DNA from: Georgenia sp. SYP-B2076
Lineage (GTDB): Bacteria > Actinomycetota > Actinomycetes > Actinomycetales > Actinomycetaceae
NCBI RefSeq assembly: GCF_003991205.1
Contig: NZ_RXOZ01000034.1
Coordinates: 124,001 to 188,000 of the forward strand
Direction of reading: 5' to 3'
Length of the DNA stretch: 64,000 nucleotides
Part shown: in pieces, positions 18,840 to 27,341 of the stretch
Layout of the letters: each line of letters begins with the position of its first letter
Position numbering within the stretch: the first letter of the stretch is position 1
Position numbers and translations under genes: made by a program
The notes under the pieces: model-generated
What the model saw: the letters and a program-made list of their open reading frames with translations, nothing else
Told to the model about the DNA's origin: nothing
The model's database searches: none

Positions 18840-19030
18840 AAGCACCTTGTCGCCGCGAGACAGAGACGGTCGACACCCGTCGATCAGAGCCGCCGCGGCG
18901 CCCGGTGGCGGCTCACCCTCGGCCCCGGCGCAGCCAGAACGCGCTGACCTGGGAGGTTCCCGTTATCCACCCTCGGCGAACGTGCCGTTTCGCCGTTGCG
19001 CCGTCCTCCCGCGCCAGAGAGGATCACGGT

Positions 19031-21046
19031 GTGAGACTCCTCGCTGTCGTCCGGTCCCTGGCCGTCGCGGCCCTCGTCGCCCTGCCCGCCGTCGCGGTGG
19101 CCGGGCCGGCCGCCGCCGAGCCGCCCCAGCAGCTCACGAGCCAGGTCACGGACTCGGCCGGGGTCCTCGGCGGGGACGCCGACCAGGTGCAGCAGGTCAT
19201 CGAGCAGGTCCAGGCGGACACCGGGCAGCTCGTCTACGTCACCTTCGTCAAGGACTTCGGCGGCGAGACCTCGACGCAGTGGGCCCAGGACACGGCCACG
19301 AAGTCCAACCTCGGCCCCAACAACGTCCTCCTCGCGGTGGGGGTGGACGTCAGCTCCTATGGCTTCGCCCGCCACAGCGACTCCCCGATCGGCAAGGAAG
19401 AGCTGCAGGGCTTCATCGACTCCGACGTCACACCCAAGCTCAGGCAGGGCGACTGGGCCGGCGCCGCGACCACCTTCGCCCAGGGTGTCGGGGACCTCGC
19501 CCAGGGCGGGAACGGCACCGGCGGCGGCGGAGGCGGCGGCTTCGGGACGGTGCTCGTCGTCGGGCTGATCGCGATCATCGCCGTCGGCGCATTCCTGATC
19601 TTCCGGCGCAAGCGGACGACCGGGGAGCGGACCGAACCGGCTCGCGCCCTGCCGCCGAACCACCCTCTGAACCTGCCGACCGACCAGCTCGCCAAGCGCG
19701 CCGGCGCCGCCCTCGTCGCCGCGGACGACGCCGTCCGCTCCTCCGAGGCGGAGCTCGGCTTCGCCAAGGCCCAGTTCGGCCTCCAGGCCACCGACGCCTT
19801 CACCCGCGCCCTCGCCGAGGCCAAGACGAAGGCCCAGCGGGCCTTCACCGTGCGCCAGGAGCTCGACGACGACATCCCGGAGACCGAGCCGCAGCAGCGT
19901 CAGATGTACGCGGAGATCCTCCAGCTCACCGGAGAGATCGAGAAGACCTTGAGCGCGCAGGCCGAGCAGTTCACCAAGCTGCGCAACATGCAGGCCCGCG
20001 CCCCGCAGGTCCTCGACGAGCTCGAGCAGCGTGCCGGGGAGGTGGCCCGTCAGGTGGAGGACGCGCGCATCGAGCTCGCGCAGCTCGCCAACAGGTATCC
20101 GGCGGCCGCGCTCGCCTCGATCTCCCAGAACCCCGACCAGGCCAAGGCCCTGCTCGCCTCGGCCCGCCAGTCCGTCGAGGAGGGACGCGCGAAGGTCGCG
20201 CAGCAGGACCGCGCCACCGCAGTCACGCACGCGCGGGTGGCCGAGGAGGCCATCGCCCAGGCGGACACCCTCCTGAACAACGTCCACGGCGCCGGCGCGG
20301 CCCTCGCGGAGGCGGGCAGCAGGCTCGACGCGGCCATCGCGTCCATCACCGCGGACGTGCGTGACGCCAACCGCCTCGCGCCCCGCGACCCCAACGTGGT
20401 GGCCCGCCGGCAGGAGGCCGAGGCGGCCATCGCGCAGGGGTACCAGGCCCGGCAGGGCGGGGACCCGCTGGCCGCCATCCAGCGCCTCACGGCGGCCGAG
20501 ACCGCGATCGACGCCGCCCTCGCCGGCGCCCGCGAGGACGACGAGAACAACCGCCGCGCCGCCGCCCAGCTCTACGACCGGCTCGGCCGGCTCAACTCCC
20601 AGATCCGCGCCGTCTCCGACTACATCGCCACCCGGCGCGGCACCGTCGGCACCGAGGCCCGCACGCGGCTGTCGGAGGCCAGCCGCCTGGCGAGCGAGGC
20701 CAACGCCCTCGCCAACACCCAGCCGTTCGTGGCCCTGCAGAAGGTGGCGCAGGGCGAGCAGATGGCCATGGACGCCCAGCAGCTCGCCGAGCGCGACGCC
20801 GACCGGTTCGACGGCGGCTTCGGAGGCGGCTTCGGCGGCGGCGGGTACGGCGGCGGGCGGCGCGGCGGCCTCGACGTCGGGTCCCTCATCCTCGGCGGCA
20901 TCCTCCTCGGCGGCGGCGGTCACGGCGGCGGCTGGGGCGGCGGCTTCGGCGGCGGCGGCTTCGGCGGCGGGGGCGGCTTCGGTGGTGGCGGTGGCGGCTT
21001 CGGCGGCGGGGGCGGCGGCTTCGACGGCGGCGGGGGCGGCTTCTGA
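19031..21046 (+). CDS. TPM-domain exported membrane-anchored protein
   Basis: 671 residues starting at GTG 19031 with GAGAGGATC upstream. A signal peptide covers ~29 residues (…AVAGPAAAE). A TPM domain (residues ~35-160: VTDSAGVLGGDADQVQQVIEQV ... LLAVGVDVSSYGF) is followed by a Gly-rich hinge. A single membrane segment (about 173-193) comes next, then a long coiled-coil-rich region (210-590). The last ~75 residues are almost pure Gly/Phe repeats. TPM proteins are linked to photosystem repair in plants and to envelope functions in bacteria. In actinobacteria they often sit next to PspA, as here, suggesting a membrane-stress role (inference). Confidence 0.85.
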   Translation: MRLLAVVRSLAVAALVALPAVAVAGPAAAEPPQQLTSQVTDSAGVLGGDADQVQQVIEQVQADTGQLVYVTFVKDFGGETSTQWAQDTATKSNLGPNNVLLAVGVDVSSYGFARHSDSPIGKEELQGFIDSDVTPKLRQGDWAGAATTFAQGVGDLAQGGNGTGGGGGGGFGTVLVVGLIAIIAVGAFLIFRRKRTTGERTEPARALPPNHPLNLPTDQLAKRAGAALVAADDAVRSSEAELGFAKAQFGLQATDAFTRALAEAKTKAQRAFTVRQELDDDIPETEPQQRQMYAEILQLTGEIEKTLSAQAEQFTKLRNMQARAPQVLDELEQRAGEVARQVEDARIELAQLANRYPAAALASISQNPDQAKALLASARQSVEEGRAKVAQQDRATAVTHARVAEEAIAQADTLLNNVHGAGAALAEAGSRLDAAIASITADVRDANRLAPRDPNVVARRQEAEAAIAQGYQARQGGDPLAAIQRLTAAETAIDAALAGAREDDENNRRAAAQLYDRLGRLNSQIRAVSDYIATRRGTVGTEARTRLSEASRLASEANALANTQPFVALQKVAQGEQMAMDAQQLAERDADRFDGGFGGGFGGGGYGGGRRGGLDVGSLILGGILLGGGGHGGGWGGGFGGGGFGGGGGFGGGGGGFGGGGGGFDGGGGGF

Positions 21047-21062
21047 GCCGCGCGGCCACCCG

Positions 21063-21082
21063 GGCCCCTCCCCGCAGGGGCC
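21063..21082 (+). other. Intercistronic hairpin between TPM and PspA genes
   Basis: GGCCCCT and AGGGGCC form a 7-bp stem with a 6-nt loop, 17 bp after the TPM stop. There is no T-run. It may be a partial terminator or an mRNA-processing site that lets PspA be made at a different level. Confidence 0.4.
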
Positions 21083-21146
21083 GCTCCGGCGCGCCCCGCC
21101 GGCAGCACCGACATCTTCGCGAGACCCAACCAAGAAGGGCATCACC

Positions 21147-21968
21147 ATGGCAGAGAAGCAGAGCATCCTGGGCCGCATCGCCCAGCTCACCAAGGCCAAC
21201 ATCAACTCGATCCTGGACCGCGCCGAGGACCCGCAGAAGATGCTGGACCAGCTCGTGCGCGACTACACCTCCTCGATCGCCGAGGCGGAGGACGCCGTGG
21301 CGGTCACCATCGGTAACCTGCGCCTGGCCGAGCAGGACCACGCCGCCGACATCTCCGACGCCCGCGACTGGGGCCAGAAGGCGCTCGCCGCCTCCTCGAA
21401 GGCGGAGCAGCTGCGCGGCGCCGGCGACGCGGGCGAGGCCGCCCGCTTCGACAACCTCGCCAAGATCGCCATCGGCAAGCAGATCAGCGCCGAGAACGAG
21501 GCCCGGGCCGCCGAGCCGATGATCGCGTCCCAGAACGAGGTCGTCGAGAAGCTCAAGGTCGGCCTGCAGCAGATGCGGGGCAAGCTCGACGACCTCAAGG
21601 GCCGACGGGACCAGCTCGTCGCCCGCGCCAAGATGGCCGACGCGCAGGGCAGGGTGCAGGGCGCCATCGCCTCCATCAACGTCATGGACCCCACGAGCGA
21701 GATCGCCCGCTACGAGGAGCAGGTGCGCCGCGAGGAGGCCCGCGTGGCCGGTCACGCCGAGCTCCAGGGCGCCACGCTCGAGGCGCAGTTCGCCGAGCTC
21801 GAGGACTACGGCAAGGACGCCGAGGTCGAGGCGCGGCTCGCGGCGCTGAAGGGCGGCGCGGCCCCGCAGCAGATCGGCGCCTCGGTCGGCGCGGACGAGG
21901 ATGCCGCCGTGGGCACCGACGAGGGGTCGGCGAACCTCGCGGCGGAGGAGGACAAGACGCGGTACTGA
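21147..21968 (+). CDS. PspA/IM30 family membrane-stress protein
   Basis: 273 residues. The N-terminal amphipathic segment SILGRIAQLTKANINSILDRAEDP and the following long heptad-rich helices (residues ~25-225) are diagnostic of PspA/IM30/Vipp1, ESCRT-III-like membrane-remodelling proteins. An acidic Ala/Gly tail (ADEDAAVGTDEG) follows. The ATG at 21147 is preceded by AAGAAGGG. It follows the TPM-domain gene on the same strand by 100 bp, so the two form one module, ended by a strong hairpin at 22007-22050. Confidence 0.92.
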   Translation: MAEKQSILGRIAQLTKANINSILDRAEDPQKMLDQLVRDYTSSIAEAEDAVAVTIGNLRLAEQDHAADISDARDWGQKALAASSKAEQLRGAGDAGEAARFDNLAKIAIGKQISAENEARAAEPMIASQNEVVEKLKVGLQQMRGKLDDLKGRRDQLVARAKMADAQGRVQGAIASINVMDPTSEIARYEEQVRREEARVAGHAELQGATLEAQFAELEDYGKDAEVEARLAALKGGAAPQQIGASVGADEDAAVGTDEGSANLAAEEDKTRY

Positions 21969-22006
21969 GCCTCGGCCCCAGCACCGCCCCAGTCCCGGCA
22001 CCGAGG

Positions 22007-22050
22007 AGGCCCTGCCGCACTCTCCGTATCAGGAGAGTGCGGCAGGGCCT
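22007..22050 (+). terminator. Strong intrinsic terminator-like hairpin
   Basis: A perfect 19-bp stem (22007-22025 with 22032-22050) around the loop GTATCA, starting 38 bp after the PspA stop. It is followed by TTCGTCG rather than a long T-run, as is common in GC-rich actinobacteria. The remaining ~220 bp before the convergent ROK gene hold nothing I can recognise. Confidence 0.85.
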
Positions 22051-22268
22051 TCGTCGTGCGGGAACGCGTGGCGGGCAATGCGGGACGTGTGAGCCGAGCC
22101 CTGGCCGGGCGCGTCCAGCGGGCGTCCACGCGCCGGGCGCAATGGGGTGGCGGGATCGAACACGACGCCGCGCTCGCTCGAGGAGCCACCGTCCGCGCGA
22201 GCGCGTGGCCGGCCCTGCGGGGCGCCGGCGCCACCGGCGTGCCTGCCGGCCCCTCGCGTAGAGCCGCG

Positions 22269-23558
22269 CTACTCCAGGACACCGCTCAGGACGACGTCCG
22301 GGCGACCGGTGGGCGCGCCCGCGTCGATCCAGCGTGCCAGGCATTCCGGCTCGAACAGCTCGTCGATCGCCATGAACGCCGCCCCCGTGAGCCCTGCGTT
22401 GTTGCTCAAGGGCGAGTGGGCGATGCGTAGCTCGCGCGTGGCGAGGGGCAACGAGCGCCCGTAGATCGTCTGCCGGATGGCGGCGAGGACGAGGTCTCCC
22501 GCGGTACCTCCCGTGACAGCCCCCCCGACGATGATCAGCGAGGGGTTGAAGAAGTTCACCAGTGCCGCGAGCATCCGGCCGATCTGCTGGCCGGCACGGG
22601 TCAGGAGCTCGACGCTCACCGGATCACCGTGCTCCGCGGCGACGGCGACGTCCGCGACCGAGAGACGTCCGCCGGGCTGCGCCAGCCGCGCCAGGATCGG
22701 GCTGCGCCCCTCGTGCGCCGCCGCGGTCGCATCCCGGACGAGCGCGAACCCGCCAGCGAGGGCCTCGAGGCAGCCCACGTTGCCGCAGCGGCAGATGACC
22801 GAGGCGTCGTCCGTCATGGCGACGTGCCCCACGTCGCCGGCGCTGCCCTGCGCCCCACGGTGCAACCTGCCACCGGAGATCAGACCCGCGCCGATGCCGG
22901 TGCCGACCTTCAGGAAGACGATGTCACGCTCGGAGTCGGCGAGCCCGCCGCGGAACTCGCCGAGGGCCATGAGGTTGACGTCGTTGTCCACCCACACCGG
23001 CACGTCGTAGCGGGCGGCAAGCCTGTCACGCACCGCGTAACCGTCCCACCCGGGCATGATCGGCGGCGCGACAGGACGTCCGGTGGCGAACTCGACCGGT
23101 CCGGGAAGGCCGATGCCGATGCCCCAGACGGGCGGTGCGTCCGACGGCCGTGCGGCGATCATGTCGTCGAACACCCCCTCGACGTGGGCGAGCGTGGCGT
23201 CGGGCCCGTCCGAGACGTCGATCTGTTCCTGACGCTGAGCGAGCAGTCGCCCCTCGAGATCACTGAGACCGATGTTGAGTGTGGTCGCCCCCAGCTCCGC
23301 GACGAGGAGATTGCCCGCGTGTGACCGGAACCGCAGCTCGCGCGGGGCCCGGCCCCCCGTGGAGGCACCCAGGGGGCCCTCCTCGATGAGTCGGGCCTCG
23401 ATCAGCTGGGTGAGTCGCTGCGTCGTGGCCGTCCGCCCGAGGCCTGACAGCCGTGCAACTCCCGGCCGCGTGCTGGCACGGCCGTCGCGGATCAGGTCGA
23501 GGACCGCCGTCAACGTGTTGAGCTTCTCCGGGACCACCGCCGGTGCCAGTACCGCCAT
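22269..23558 (-). CDS. ROK family transcriptional regulator (left carbohydrate locus)
   Basis: 429 residues. The N-terminal winged helix (residues ~10-75: TAVLDLIRDGRASTRPGVARLSGLGRTATTQRL) precedes a ROK sugar-kinase-like domain: GIGIGLPGPVEF, DNDVNLMALGE, GTGIGAGLISGG and the zinc motif CRCGNVGCLEALAGG. The ATG at 23558 follows GGGAGGG by 6 nt; the ATG two codons earlier abuts that Shine-Dalgarno and is unlikely. It is divergent from the dehydrogenase/ABC operon, so it most likely represses that operon and is released by its sugar ligand (inference). It shares several exact ROK-domain motifs with the second ROK regulator at 36715. Confidence 0.9.
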   Translation of the reverse strand: MAVLAPAVVPEKLNTLTAVLDLIRDGRASTRPGVARLSGLGRTATTQRLTQLIEARLIEEGPLGASTGGRAPRELRFRSHAGNLLVAELGATTLNIGLSDLEGRLLAQRQEQIDVSDGPDATLAHVEGVFDDMIAARPSDAPPVWGIGIGLPGPVEFATGRPVAPPIMPGWDGYAVRDRLAARYDVPVWVDNDVNLMALGEFRGGLADSERDIVFLKVGTGIGAGLISGGRLHRGAQGSAGDVGHVAMTDDASVICRCGNVGCLEALAGGFALVRDATAAAHEGRSPILARLAQPGGRLSVADVAVAAEHGDPVSVELLTRAGQQIGRMLAALVNFFNPSLIIVGGAVTGGTAGDLVLAAIRQTIYGRSLPLATRELRIAHSPLSNNAGLTGAAFMAIDELFEPECLARWIDAGAPTGRPDVVLSGVLE

Positions 23559-23611
23559 GGTCATCCCTCCCGGGGTATAGGCGTCCCTCCGATTCGGCCT
23601 CATCCTAGGTG

Positions 23612-23641
23612 TTGACCTTCTGTACGCGGTAGACGTAACGT
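23612..23641 (+). promoter_or_regulatory. Candidate promoter of dehydrogenase/CUT1 ABC operon
   Basis: TTGACC (23612-23617), an 18-nt spacer and TAACGT (23636-23641) form a sigma-70-like promoter pointing right. It overlaps a palindrome at 23631-23643. Confidence 0.55.
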
Positions 23642-23643
23642 CT
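23631..23643. promoter_or_regulatory. Candidate ROK operator
   Basis: AGACGT-A-ACGTCT is a perfect inverted repeat covering the -10 hexamer. The position fits repression by the adjacent ROK regulator. It shares ACGTAAC with the 17-bp palindrome at the second ROK locus (36628-36644). Confidence 0.55.
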
Positions 23644-23953
23644 GTCGTGTTGCACATAAGTGGCCTCCGATCCCCCCAACGGTGTGAGGTCGAGATGAGT
23701 CCCCGGTTGCGCTCCAGCACCCTCGCCGGCTCCATGGCTGCGGTCCACGCGCCGGCCATGCCGGCCGGTCACCCACCAAGCGGCCCGCCCACCTTCTCCG
23801 ACGGCCCGCGCGCCGCCGCTCTCGCCGACGCCGTTCTCGCCCCTGCCCGGCACGGCTCGCGCGCCGAAGTCGCCGCACCGGCGACCCCACGCTCCCCAGC
23901 TACGGGTTCCGGGCACCACACCCGTACATCCCCCCGCTGACGCAAGGAAAACC

Positions 23954-25012
23954 ATGGTTGAGATGATGACGGCCATCCGGTTGCACGCCCCGGGCGACCT
24001 GCGCGTGGACGAGGTGCCTGTGCCGGATCCCGGCCCTGCGGAAGTTCTCGTCAGGGTCCATCGGTGCGGCATCTGCGGCACGGACCTGCACATCGCGAAG
24101 GGCAACTTCCCGGCACCGAATCTCCCGCTGACCCTCGGGCACGAGTTCTCCGGCACCGTCGCGGCGCTGGGGAACCAGGTGCGTGACATCGAGATCGGCG
24201 ACCCCGTCGTCGTCGACATCAACACCTCCTGCGGACACTGCTACTTCTGCACACGCGGGCAGAAGCTGTTCTGCAAACGGGTCGCGCAGCTGGGCGTGCA
24301 CACCGCGGGGGGCCTCGCCGAGTACGTCCTCGCACCGGCGAGCAACCTCCACAAGCTGCCCGGGACCGTCTCGCTCGACCAGGCGGCCTACGTCGAGCCT
24401 CTCGCATGCGCCGTCCACGGGCAGGACCGCATCGGCATCCGCTCGGGTGACCGGGTCCTCATCATCGGCGGCGGCCCGATGGGCCTCGCCCACACCACGC
24501 TCTCCCGGCTGCAGGGCGCCTCCGAGGTCATCGTCTCCGAGCCCGACCCGGCACGGCGCGAACGTGCCACGCGCCTGGGCGCCGACCACGTCATCGACCC
24601 GTTCGCCGCATCCCTCACCGAGACGCTCGCCGAGCTCACGGAAGACATCGGCCCCGACGTCGTCATCGAGGCGGTGGGCAGCATCCCCACCTACGAGACC
24701 GCGGTCTCGGCCGTACGCCGCGGCGGGAAGATCCTCGCCTACGGCGCGGCCCCGCAGGACGCCCAGATGTCCCTGCGGCCCTTCGACGTCTACTCCAAGG
24801 AGCTCACGCTCGTCGGCTCCTACGCCGGCACGTACGACACCTGGCCCCGGGCCATCGCGCTGCTCGCCGGCGGACGCTTCGACCCCTCCCTCATCGTCGA
24901 CTCGCTCCGACCGCTGAGCGAGGCGGCCGACGCCATCCGGGCGCTCGAGCACGACCGCTCCACCGTCAAGGTCCACATCCAGGTCACACCCGCGAAGGGA
25001 AGCCCGTCATGA
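23954..25012 (+). CDS. Zinc-dependent medium-chain dehydrogenase (sorbitol/threonine-dehydrogenase-like)
   Basis: 352 residues. It has catalytic zinc ligands in CGICGTDLH and GHEFSGTV, a four-cysteine structural zinc site (CGHCYFCTRGQKLFC), and the Rossmann motif GGGPMGL. The family oxidises polyols or related alcohols with NAD(P)+. As first gene of a sugar-uptake and epimerase operon it probably converts an incoming polyol/sugar to the keto form. AAGGAAAACC precedes the ATG. Its stop overlaps the binding-protein start (ATGA). Confidence 0.88.
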   Translation: MVEMMTAIRLHAPGDLRVDEVPVPDPGPAEVLVRVHRCGICGTDLHIAKGNFPAPNLPLTLGHEFSGTVAALGNQVRDIEIGDPVVVDINTSCGHCYFCTRGQKLFCKRVAQLGVHTAGGLAEYVLAPASNLHKLPGTVSLDQAAYVEPLACAVHGQDRIGIRSGDRVLIIGGGPMGLAHTTLSRLQGASEVIVSEPDPARRERATRLGADHVIDPFAASLTETLAELTEDIGPDVVIEAVGSIPTYETAVSAVRRGGKILAYGAAPQDAQMSLRPFDVYSKELTLVGSYAGTYDTWPRAIALLAGGRFDPSLIVDSLRPLSEAADAIRALEHDRSTVKVHIQVTPAKGSPS

Positions 25013-26382
25013 CCCGCACCTCCCGCCCCTCGCTGCGCCGTCGGCTGGCCGCCGCGACGGCCTCGCTCCTCGCCGGATCCCTCGCACTGGCCGGCTGCGC
25101 GGCCGGCGGCGGTGGCGGCGGGGACCAGAACTCCGGCGGGAAGGGCACGCTCCACGCCATCTTCCTGCCGGCCGACTGGGGCACCATCGTCAAGAACGAC
25201 CTCGCCCCGCAGTACGAGAAGGAGACCGGCGTCAAGGTGGACGTCCAGCTGATCGGCCGCGATGCCATCCACGAGAAGATGGCCACGCTCTTCGCCGCCG
25301 GTGACTCCAGCTTCGACATATTCAACGTCGACTACAACTGGATACCCGAGTTCGGTCGGGCGGGTCACCTCGTGCCGCTCGACGACGTCCTGACCGCCGA
25401 GGACAAGGCGGACTTCCTTCCCCTCGCGCTGCAGGTCGGGACGTGGGACGGACAGCTGCTCGGTGTCCCGCAGACCATTCACCCCGCCCTGCTGTGGTAC
25501 CGCGCCGACCTCTACAACGACCCTCAGACGCAGGCCGACTACCAGGCCGCCACCGGCAAGCAGCTGACACCGCCTGCGACGATGGACGACTGGCAGCAGC
25601 AGGTCCAGTTCTTCAACGGCCGCACCTTCAAGGGCACGAAGCTGTCCGGCTGGGCGGCGCAGGCCGCGAAGGGCTTCGGAAACGTGCACACCTGGCTCAG
25701 CTTCTGCTACACGTACCAGTGCCAGCCGTTCAACAAGGACTTCACCCAGTCCACGTTGTCCACCCCCGAAGGCATCGCCGCCACCCAGCGCTGGGCCGAC
25801 ATGATGAAGTTCATGCCGGAGGGCGCCAACCAGTTCACCTACGACAACGTCACCGCGGCCGCACAGCAGGGCACCATCGCGACGGCGATCCAGTGGTCCT
25901 GGGGCGCGTTCGCCGTTGACGACGCGAAGTCCTCCAAGACCGTGGGCGACTGGGAGTTCACCACCATCCCGACGGGCCCGACGGGGACCAGCAGCTCCCA
26001 CCTGGCGGAGTGGACCATCACGGTCTCGAAGTACTCCAAGCACGCCGACGCGGCGAAGAAGTTCGTCGCGTGGCTCGAGACCAAGAAGAACGACGTGTAC
26101 CAGGCCGACCACGGTGGCGGGGACCCGGTCCGGCAGTCCAGCTACCAGGACCCGCAGCTGACGGAGCAGAAGCTCCCGAACTCCGACGTGCTCCGCTTCC
26201 GTCGCCTGCCCGTGGTCCTCGAGGCCATGAAGACCGCTCAGCCGCGCCCGTTCTTCCCGCTGGAGGAGCAGTGGGAGACGACCCTGAGCACCCAGCTCAG
26301 CGCCATCTCCACGGGCCAGGTCTCGGTCCAGGACGGCCTGAAGACCGCCGACCAGGGCGTCGCCCAGATCCTCCAGCAGTGA
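25009..26382 (+). CDS. CUT1-type ABC transporter sugar-binding lipoprotein
   Basis: 457 residues. A twin-Arg-like n-region and hydrophobic stretch end at the lipobox LAGC (Cys ~29), so the mature protein is a membrane-anchored lipoprotein. The body matches the family-1 extracellular solute-binding fold (NVDYNWIPEFGRAGHLVPLDD, aromatic-rich). The ATG overlaps the dehydrogenase stop. Its ligand is unknown, but the operon enzymes suggest a polyol or rare monosaccharide. Confidence 0.9.
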   Translation: MTRTSRPSLRRRLAAATASLLAGSLALAGCAAGGGGGGDQNSGGKGTLHAIFLPADWGTIVKNDLAPQYEKETGVKVDVQLIGRDAIHEKMATLFAAGDSSFDIFNVDYNWIPEFGRAGHLVPLDDVLTAEDKADFLPLALQVGTWDGQLLGVPQTIHPALLWYRADLYNDPQTQADYQAATGKQLTPPATMDDWQQQVQFFNGRTFKGTKLSGWAAQAAKGFGNVHTWLSFCYTYQCQPFNKDFTQSTLSTPEGIAATQRWADMMKFMPEGANQFTYDNVTAAAQQGTIATAIQWSWGAFAVDDAKSSKTVGDWEFTTIPTGPTGTSSSHLAEWTITVSKYSKHADAAKKFVAWLETKKNDVYQADHGGGDPVRQSSYQDPQLTEQKLPNSDVLRFRRLPVVLEAMKTAQPRPFFPLEEQWETTLSTQLSAISTGQVSVQDGLKTADQGVAQILQQ

Positions 26383-26399
26383 CGGCGAGGAAGCCCACC

Positions 26400-27338
26400 A
26401 TGTCCGACACCTCCGTGAGCCTTCGCGCGCCGGCGTCCACCACGACGCCGGCGGCCCGGGCGCAACGCCCCCGGGGCCGCCTCGGGCCGCGCTGGGCCAT
26501 GATCCCCGGCCTCGTCGTCCTCGCCGCCCTGTCCATCTATCCCGCGCTCTACTCGATCTACATCTCGTTGTTCCGGTGGAACCTGCAGGACCCCACGAAC
26601 CGGCCCTTCGTCGGGCTGCGGAACTACGCGTCCCTGCTCACCGACGCCTCCTTCTGGCACGCCCTGCAGGTCACCGCCGTCTTCGTCGTGTGCTCGGTGG
26701 CGCTCGAGTTCGTGCTCGCCTTCGGGCTCGCCCTGGTGTTCTTCCGCGGCCTGCCGGGCGAGAAGCTCATGCGCGGCCTGATCCTGCTGCCGATGCTGTG
26801 CGCCCCGGTCGTCATGGGCCTCCTGGCCAAGTTCACCCTCGACCCGTCGTTCGGCATCGTGAACCAGATTCTCGGGGCCGTGGGCATCCCTCACGTCGAC
26901 TTCCTCGGCAGCACCTCCCTCGCCCTGCCCACGATCATCGCGATCGACGTGTGGCAGTGGACGCCGTTCCTGTTCCTCATCTTCCTGGCGGGCATGCAGG
27001 GTCTGCCCGAGGAGGTCATCGAGGCCTCCAAGCTCGACGGCGCCTCCTGGCCGCGCATCGTCTGGCACCAGTTCTTCCCGCTCCTGCGCTACCCGATACT
27101 CGTCGGCCTGGCCCTGCGCCTCATCGACACGTTCCGGGTGTACGACGTGATCTTCATGACCACCCGCGGCGGCCCGGTGGACGCGACCTCGACGATGTCG
27201 TGGCAGATCTACGACGTCGGGTTCCGCTCGTTCAACCTGTCCTACGCGGCGGCCTTCTCGTGGCTGCTGCTCATCATCGTTCTCGTCTGCGTCAGCGCCA
27301 TGATCCGCCGCATCGTCAATCACGAGTCCGGAGCCTGA
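26400..27338 (+). CDS. ABC sugar permease, first subunit (MalF/UgpA type)
   Basis: 312 residues with six membrane segments after a ~30-residue Ala/Thr/Pro-rich N-terminus. The ATPase-contact EAA loop reads EEVIEASKLDGASWPRIVWHQ. The ATG follows GAGGAAG. It lies 17 nt after the binding-protein gene and 3 nt before the second permease. Confidence 0.92.
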   Translation: MSDTSVSLRAPASTTTPAARAQRPRGRLGPRWAMIPGLVVLAALSIYPALYSIYISLFRWNLQDPTNRPFVGLRNYASLLTDASFWHALQVTAVFVVCSVALEFVLAFGLALVFFRGLPGEKLMRGLILLPMLCAPVVMGLLAKFTLDPSFGIVNQILGAVGIPHVDFLGSTSLALPTIIAIDVWQWTPFLFLIFLAGMQGLPEEVIEASKLDGASWPRIVWHQFFPLLRYPILVGLALRLIDTFRVYDVIFMTTRGGPVDATSTMSWQIYDVGFRSFNLSYAAAFSWLLLIIVLVCVSAMIRRIVNHESGA

Positions 27339-27341
27339 GCC

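Larger units (their letters stand above)
23559..23953 (+). other. Divergent regulatory region of left carbohydrate locus
   Basis: 395 bp between the ROK gene and the dehydrogenase gene. The first third holds the promoter and operator described separately. The rest would be a ~300-nt leader. It contains an 81-codon open frame (ATG 23696, stop 23938-23940) with GAGG upstream, which I do not call as a gene. Confidence 0.6.

Noticed and set aside
20815-21043. Gly-rich repeat end of the TPM gene considered an assembly artefact
   Set aside because: Gly-rich tails of this type are normal in TPM-domain proteins and the frame stays open to a proper stop.
22060-22268. Possible tRNA-like sequence (GGGATCGAAC near 22151)
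   Set aside because: No cloverleaf can be drawn and the T-arm consensus is not met.
23696-23940. 81-codon open frame ahead of the dehydrogenase gene
   Set aside because: Weak Shine-Dalgarno, Ala/Pro/Arg-rich, no recognisable motif; more likely leader RNA, though a small protein cannot be excluded.
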